Shown here: positions 58,501-64,000 of the stretch, piece by piece
How positions within the stretch are numbered: the stretch's first letter is position 1
Layout of the letters: the number at the start of each line of letters is the position of its first letter
Source of the DNA: Paraspadella gotoi
Lineage: Eukaryota > Chaetognatha
Assembly (NCBI GenBank): GCA_051294375.1
Contig: JBJCIZ010000028.1
Coordinates: 806,437 to 870,436, forward strand
Reading direction: 5' to 3'
Length of the DNA stretch: 64,000 bases
The notes under the pieces: generated by a model
The model's input: the letters and a program-made list of their open reading frames with translations, nothing else
What the model was told of the DNA's origin: nothing
The model's database searches: none
Program-made: the position numbers and the translations under genes

Positions 58501-60863
58501 ATTAGGATGTTTAATTAATTACGTTGATTTTATTTTGATTCGTTGGATTAATAATTAATTAATAATCTCCCTCCTTCAAAAAGGCGGCATCAGCCTGAAA
58601 CCGTCGGCCAGCATGCACGAGATGAAGGCCGACATGGGCGGCGCCGCCTGCGTGGTGGCGGCCATCAAAGGCGTCGCCGATTTGAACGTCAAGGTCAACG
58701 TCAAGGGATTCATCCCGCTCTGCGAGAACATGCCGAGCAGCACCGCCGTCAAGCCTGGGTGGGGGAAAGAAGAAGCGAGCCTTGTCGGCTTTTTCAGATG
58801 TTTTGATTTACTGCTTTGACTTAATATTAAATAAGTATCATATGACTTGGATTTTAAATGTCTGATTTAAATTGGTTTCACTTTAGCTGATCCAACTTGT
58901 CCTTACCTAATTTGAATTGACCCGACTTGACGTTATGTCACTCGAATTTATCTGACTAACATTGATATGATTTTACTTGAACTAACTTCGATTAATTTAA
59001 CTTAAATTGATCTGACTTCTATGGCGTTGACTTGGATTTTCCAGCGACGTGGTAACAGCCATGAACGGGAAGACGATTCAAGTGGACAACACCGACGCCG
59101 AGGGTCGCCTCATCCTCGCCGACGCCCTCTACTACGCTACCTCAACCTTCAAGCCCAAACTCTGTGTTGATCTCGCCACGCTTACAGGTAGAGGGGGCGG
59201 CGATCCCGTCGACAAGGTGTCATAGTTTGTTTAATGAATTTAACCAAGTAGTACTGAAAAAAAATAAAAATACTAAAGTAGGTTATATCACTACAATATT
59301 TCCCCGCCTTTTAGGCGCGATGGCCGTCGCCCTCGGAGGTTCCGCTTCCGGAGTTTTCACCAACTCCGAGGCTCACTGGACGAAGCTGCGGGAGGCCGGA
59401 GTGAGATCGGGTAAGTTCTTTCTTGGAAATATAGCTATGAAATTGGTACAACCAATGTAAAATGAAATGAAATTTGTACTACCGGCAATATAAAATTATT
59501 AATTCTTAAGCTATTCTTGCCTTCCTTGACTTTAGGCGGACTATGACGGGTTAAGACCTCCATCCCTGTTACAGGATAACTAACATATCAAGACTAATAA
59601 CTTTTATAATTGTATCAAAATCGGGAAATACTATATTGTATTGTGCTATCTGCATTACAGCATCAATACGCGCAGCTGACTGTTATGAAGTTGGCGTACA
59701 TTCAATACATTAATTGTCCTTTCATTTTTTTTAATTAATACTAAACACAATAAAAGACCGGAAAACTAAACTAAACTATTAAAATTTAACAAAAATAAAA
59801 GACCGTTTAAAATGGAATCATTAATAATAAAATGTTAATAAAAAATTAAAAAGACATTGACAATGGCAATCAAAAACACAGAGGTCTCTAAATGACATAA
59901 AAGGACGTAATAAATGGAGTTTTTTTTATATAAATTCATAAGTAACCTTCTTTTTTATTTATTTTTTTTTAAATACCAAAAACCGTATTGACAAAATCAG
60001 AAAAACGATATCTTTGTCGTTAATTCCCCTTTTTTAATACTCACATCCGGTTTGACAGGCGATCGAGTTTGGCGGATGCCTTTGTGGAAGATGTTCACCG
60101 ATCACATGAAAAAACCGGGCGTCGCCGACATTTGCAACTTGTCCGCGGGTGAGTCCGACGTTGATGATGTGAGAACCGAAAATTTGAAGAGTTGAGACGA
60201 TCCGTGGGGAAGGATATAAGTGCGGCAATATGCAAATTAGGTTTTTAGAAAGAAAAAAATATATAAGATAGCTTATTTATTAAATGAATGGATAATTTTT
60301 ATATTGGTTGTACCAATTTCATATAAGTAAGGGAGGGATGGAGAAAAAGAAAGAAAAAAAGAGATAGATAAATATGGATAGAAAAATTTTAGGTCGGGGT
60401 GAACAGGTAAAGAGAAAGAAAGAAAGATTGAAAAAGGTAAAGAATAAACGAATGAATGAAGGAAAAGGGAAACAATGAATGAAATAGGGAAAGAAAGAAA
60501 GAATGAATGATAAATGAAAAAGAGAAACAAATAATGAAAAAAAGGAGAGAAGAAATGAAACCGGGAAAGAAAGGAAGAGAGAGACTTTCATACATGAAAG
60601 AAATGAAAGTGAAGAATAATAGATAATAAATATAATAAATAATAAATCCAGGCTCCCACGCCCGCGCGGGCGGCGCCTGCACGGCAGCCGGTTTCCTCCG
60701 CGAGTTCGTCGACTTCGACTCGACGCCGAATTGGATGCACGTGGACATCGCGGGAGTCATGGGCGCCGGGGGTGGGGAAGTTCCTTACCTTTCCAAGAAG
60801 GGAATGGCCGGTCGGCCGGTGAGGACTTTGGTGGGATTCGTCGAGTCGCTGAGTAAAGGCTGA
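55503..60863 (+). CDS. LAP3: Leucine aminopeptidase, peptidase family M17
   Basis: Zinc exopeptidase that removes N-terminal residues, especially Leu, from peptides; hexameric in the family. Ten exons: 55503-55844, 56297-56460, 56829-57037, 57436-57569, 58232-58382, 58584-58758, 59045-59187, 59315-59410, 60059-60148, 60652-60863; about 571 aa. Metal and catalytic residues are in place: [18 protein letters not shown] (Lys, Asp, catalytic Lys), MKADMGGAA (Asp) and the family signature [14 protein letters not shown] (Asp, Glu, catalytic Arg). [10 protein letters not shown] and HVDIAGVM also match. The N-terminal roughly 80 residues are Ala/Ser/Arg-rich and could be a mitochondrial presequence; a 10-N gap (55738-55747) interrupts them. 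Two further N runs lie in intron 1. An AATAAA is at 61418. Confidence 0.95.
55738..55747. other. Assembly gap (10 N) inside LAP3 exon 1
   Basis: The frame is kept if the gap is exactly 10 nt as drawn, but the true length is unknown. Confidence 0.95.
56026..56035. other. Assembly gap (10 N) with duplicated flanks
   Basis: LAP3 intron 1. AAGATAATATTTTGATAATRATTAAATAATAATTAA occurs, with small changes, both before and after the gap (sequence given in IUPAC form, split: AAGATAATATTTTGATAA then TRATTAAATAATAATTAA). Confidence 0.9.
56271..56280. other. Assembly gap (10 N) before LAP3 exon 2
   Basis: Lies 16 nt upstream of the exon 2 acceptor, so the polypyrimidine tract is only partly visible. 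Confidence 0.95.
58820..59035. repeat. Degenerate TTGACTTGAATTGA-like repeats
   Basis: LAP3 intron 6 is built from loosely repeated 10-12 bp units such as TGACTTGGATTT, TGAATTGACCCGACTTGA and TTGATCTGACTT. Confidence 0.65.
59437..59597 (+). repeat. Palindrome-ended MITE-like element with a partly duplicated end
   Basis: LAP3 intron 8. Starts TGAAATTGGTACAACCAATG, then a second, decayed copy of the same end, then the GCTATTCTTGCC...CCTCCATCCCTGTTACAGG core. Confidence 0.7.
60263..60330 (-). repeat. Partial MITE-like element (palindromic end)
   Basis: LAP3 intron 9. AAGATAGCTTATTTATTAAA through ATTGGTTGTACCAATTTCAT; only about 65 bp remain. A purine-rich GAAAGAAAGAAA region follows to about 60590. 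Confidence 0.8.
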
Positions 60864-61612
60864 GGAGGACGAGGAAGTTGTCGTTGTTGTTGTGGATGAT
60901 GGCAAAATTAAAACCATGATCCTCCCGACCGTGTGAAGATAAAGGACCCCATGTCTTTTCGGATACTTGCTTCAAAATAACCTCCATCGCCACGCCCAAC
61001 AGTCGCTCCTTCCGACGGTCCACTGCCAGAAAGACTTTGTAGCATCGTAGAAGTATCGTCGTAGCATCATCAAAGTATCTTCGTAGTATTACCGTGGGAT
61101 ATCCGTGGCATCGCCGAAGGCACTCTTGTTTTAGTCGTTACATCGGTTCTTTTGTTTTTTCTTTAGATCGGTGCGAATATTTTTTTTTAGAAGACGAGGT
61201 CGTGTTGATTCTTCTACTTTCGAACTGTGATTCTCTTTTTTCTCCTTTGGTATTTTACATTTTTTTTTCGCCCGATGTTATTATTTATTAGGAAAAGCCG
61301 GAAGTGCCTGACGCTTTTTTTGGGGGGGATCTTTTTTATGAACCGGCACCAACGGCGCCAGGATTTAAAACGAAAAAAAACCACCCCCCCCAAAAAAAAC
61401 CCAAAAAAAAATGACTGAATAAAAAAAAACATAAAAAAAAAGTAATCTAAACAATTTTCGAGTTTTTTTTTTACTCGCAGAGATTTGAATGAAATCTCTC
61501 TGATAATCATCGCAAAATTAATTTTCTCACTCTCGAATAAAAAAAAAAAAAAAAGCTTGGTCTACGTTTTAAAGGAATTTGCTCGAACTGAGAATAAAAC
61601 GAAAACGAAACA
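60864..61612. other. Intergenic between LAP3 and the Ig gene
   Basis: LAP3 3' UTR with repeated CGTAGTATC/CATCGTAGAAGTATC motifs near 61040-61090, then A- and C-runs and an AATAAA at 61418. Confidence 0.5.
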
Positions 61613-62692
61613 ATGTTTTCGTTTTGTTTTCTTTGTTCACTCCTTTTCTCCCTCGCCGTCTCCGCCCCGTCTCCGCCGGAGATGTTCGTTCTGAAGACGA
61701 CGGTCTTCATCGGCGCCGGAGGAGAGACCGTTCTGCCGTGCGACTACGACGGTGAGAGATTTGTGGGATTTGGATTTATTTTCGGTTGGGTTTCGGATTT
61801 GTTTGTGGACCGAGTTTGCGCAGCTACGGTTGAGTTAAAGAGTTGGTTGGTCGTTGTCAGGGCGATGATTGAATGGTTGGTTGTGTTGATCCATTCGTTA
61901 TCGGTCAACATTTTAAGTCAATTGAATTAGATAATCATATTATTTCATAAACCGATCTTCCTCGATTCTAGGCGAATTAAATAACCGTGTTTCTGGCGCC
62001 GTTCTCTGGTACCACGAGCCCGTGACGCCCGGCGCCTCGGCCCAGCAATTCCTCACGGTTTGGCATCACTCGAGGAACCAGGAGCCGCTCGTCAAGGGCG
62101 CCTTCGTCGGGAAGGTTCGCTTGGCGCCCTCCGATCGGGACGGCAAAGCGGCCTTGGAGATTATGGAATTCGACGGTAAAATCATTAGCCTAAAATCTTT
62201 TCGTTAAATAATAATTATGAACGATTTATCGATTATTATTTTTCAAATTATTTTCCAGCCACGATGATCGGCCACTTCAAATGCGAAGTCTACTACGAAG
62301 ACGCCACCGAATTTTCCGAACGCGCGATGCACGACGTCAAACTGGCACACCTCGGCGATCCCATTCTGCAAAGCGGAGAGTCGCCCGTTAAAGTCATCGA
62401 AGGTGCGGTGAAGCCTTTAAAAGACAATTATCAATAATATCTATAATAATAATAACATTTTATAATATATATAAAAAAGGGAAGCCAGTCTCCCTCGCCT
62501 GCTCCGTGGACGCCTTTCCTCGCCCGAGCATCGCGTGGAAAATGAACGGAGATCGAATCGATCGAGGCGTCGATTTTCCTGGCGACAACAACAACAACGA
62601 CGACGACAAAAAGAAGAAGAGATACGTCTCCACTTTTATTTTGACGCCGAAGAGGAAACATCAAGGGATGGAGATTAAGTGCATCGTTGACG
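61613..62692 (+). CDS. Ig-superfamily secreted or cell-surface protein, 5' part
   Basis: Four exons, 61613-61751, 61972-62175, 62259-62402 and 62480-62692, each joined in phase 1 as is typical for extracellular domain genes; about 233 aa so far, and the last donor shows that the gene continues. Residues 1-17 (MFSFCFLCSLLFSLAVS) form a signal peptide. The first Ig domain is V-like: VLPCDYDG, the core AVLWYHEP, and GHFKCEVYYE give the Cys-Trp-Cys set. The second is C2-like: SLACSVDAFPRPSIAWKMNG to GMEIKCIVD. The layout recalls nectin, SynCAM or hemicentin-type receptors, but I cannot name an orthologue. No following exon is recognised before the window ends. Confidence 0.75.
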
Positions 62693-64000
62693 GTGAGATT
62701 GAGTTGAGGGCGGGGGGGGGTGGAATAGAGGTCCCAGAAATATCATACATTTATGAAAGTTCCTGATACCTGCAAAGTTTCTTGTGCCAAATTTAGTGGA
62801 GAAAACGAATATCACAATAAAAATTTTTCCTGGATGCTCATTATGGATTTTCCACGCCAGTTTTTGCGTTGAACCACTTCCGGTTTTAAAAATTCAAGAT
62901 TTTTGGAAATAAATAAGCTGTTATTCAGCCAGCATACTTAAATTAATCAAAATAAAGTTACCAATAACCTTAATATTTACATTTTTTATTTTAGTTTAAA
63001 AATAAGGTTATAAAAATATTATTACAAAAGGCGTCAAGTTAAAACTTCATAATTTTTTTAAGCCAAATTGGCCCTGACCAAACTACTTTACTAATTTTAA
63101 TAAAATTTTACTATCTGGTTAAACAAATAGAACTGTCTAAGGGATCTTAAATCTTTAATCTTTAAACCAAGATATTGGCTTTTAAAAAGATTACCAAGTG
63201 ATGCAAAAAGTAGCGATTAGATGGAAGGCAACTTAGCCTTTGCAGCTAGCAGCCTCTCACTCAACTCTTACCCTAAACCGGGCCCTAAACAAAACCTTAA
63301 TCTTAATCCGTTTCCCTGGCTTGGGATATATAACCTAGCCCTAACCCTAACGTGGGCTTTTTGTCTTACCCGAGCAGACTTTCCCCTAACCTTAACCCAA
63401 GCTTGTGTACTTCCTGCTCAACCTTAACCCCAAACTGGTCCCTGATCCAAACCCTCACCAGTTTCCCTGGCTGGTGAAATCTGCAGAGAGCCACTTCCTT
63501 AGCCCTAACCCTAACCTAGGCCTCCTGTTTTATATCATGCCAGAACCCTAGCCCTGCATCACTCCAGAGCCTCACCACCAACCCTCACATCAGCCTGAGG
63601 TTCACCTCTGAGCCTCAACTCAGGCATCCCTACTTCCCAGCCATCAATAAGGCTAAATTTTAATTCTTAATTTCCTTCCCCAGTACTTTCCCTAACCCTA
63701 ACCCAAGCTTCCTGTCCTTTTCTTAGCCTGTCCAAATTGCAATATCACAATACTTAATCTTGTTATAAGCGAGCTTAGAAAGGCTTGTACTAGGGATATT
63801 AAGATTTGAGGCTTTCAAATAAATAAAAGGCCTCGACTAAGGTTTTGGTTGGGAGAGAGGTTTAGGGTTTGAAAGGTGAAGTGGGAAGGTCTTTGCTAAA
63901 GCCGACCAAGGCCCCAGGGACGCGGGGGCCCTTTTATCTAAATTCCTAGCTTTTCTTTTTGTATCATTTGGCAAACCTTTAAAAAGGCAATAAATAATTT
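62693..64000. other. AT-rich intron or intergenic DNA with CCCTAA-like repeats
   Basis: No exon recognised. From about 63240 the sequence carries many CCCTAACCCTAA-type fragments (63350, 63505, 63690) mixed with CCTTAACC and CCTGGCT words. Confidence 0.5.
63240..63715. repeat. Diverged telomere-like (CCCTAA)n-containing satellite
   Basis: At least three pure CCCTAACCCTAAC pieces and many one-off variants (ACCTTAACCC, AACCCTCACC, CCCTAAACC) over about 480 bp, all in one orientation. Confidence 0.7.

Overview
The window is nuclear DNA from an animal, most likely an invertebrate with a fairly compact genome. Genes are split into many short, GC-rich, codon-biased exons by AT-rich introns of about 60 to 800 bp. 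The gene set (kindlin, an Ig-domain surface protein, a JARID2-like chromatin protein, a FoxN-type forkhead factor) is metazoan. I cannot place it more closely from sequence alone. The assembly is a draft: six N runs, near-duplicate sequence beside several of them, and exons with homopolymer-length errors.

Layout, left to right. Plus strand: mitochondrial ornithine carrier (238-2677), VPS36 of ESCRT-II (3219-6343), a BTB-BACK protein (6574-9006), mitochondrial ribosomal protein L13 (9406-10350), splicing factor MFAP1 (10737-13898), kindlin (14611-19629). Next comes an unrecognised multi-pass membrane protein (21376-30684). Its 4.65 kb first intron holds a complete minus-strand FoxN1/4-like gene (21849-25139). 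After about 3 kb of AT-rich DNA comes a JARID2 N-terminal-like gene (34423 to about 41120), without the ARID and Jumonji domains. Then V-ATPase subunit H (43527-48434), whose first two exons lie in a large inverted duplication around a 25-N gap. Then two tandem succinyl-CoA ligase alpha genes (49243-52218 and 53117-55146), an M17 leucine aminopeptidase (55503-60863), and the start of an Ig-superfamily gene (61613 to beyond 62692). The right end is AT-rich and then carries diverged CCCTAA-like repeats.

Most genes are unlinked housekeeping functions rather than a pathway; the only local duplication is the succinyl-CoA ligase pair. I checked splice phases exon by exon. All genes close in frame except where noted: the membrane-protein gene at exon 9, the JARID2-like gene at 37932/38031, and V-ATPase H exon 2.

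The main non-genic signals are: six GC-AG introns among roughly 94; a palindrome-ended MITE-like family with about nine copies; an intron-restricted ATGCAAAT motif; an internally deleted Tc1-type transposon with terminal inverted repeats; a tRNA-derived SINE-like element; and an intron in the BTB gene whose two splice junctions carry the same roughly 31 bp sequence, a possible footprint of intron birth by duplication.
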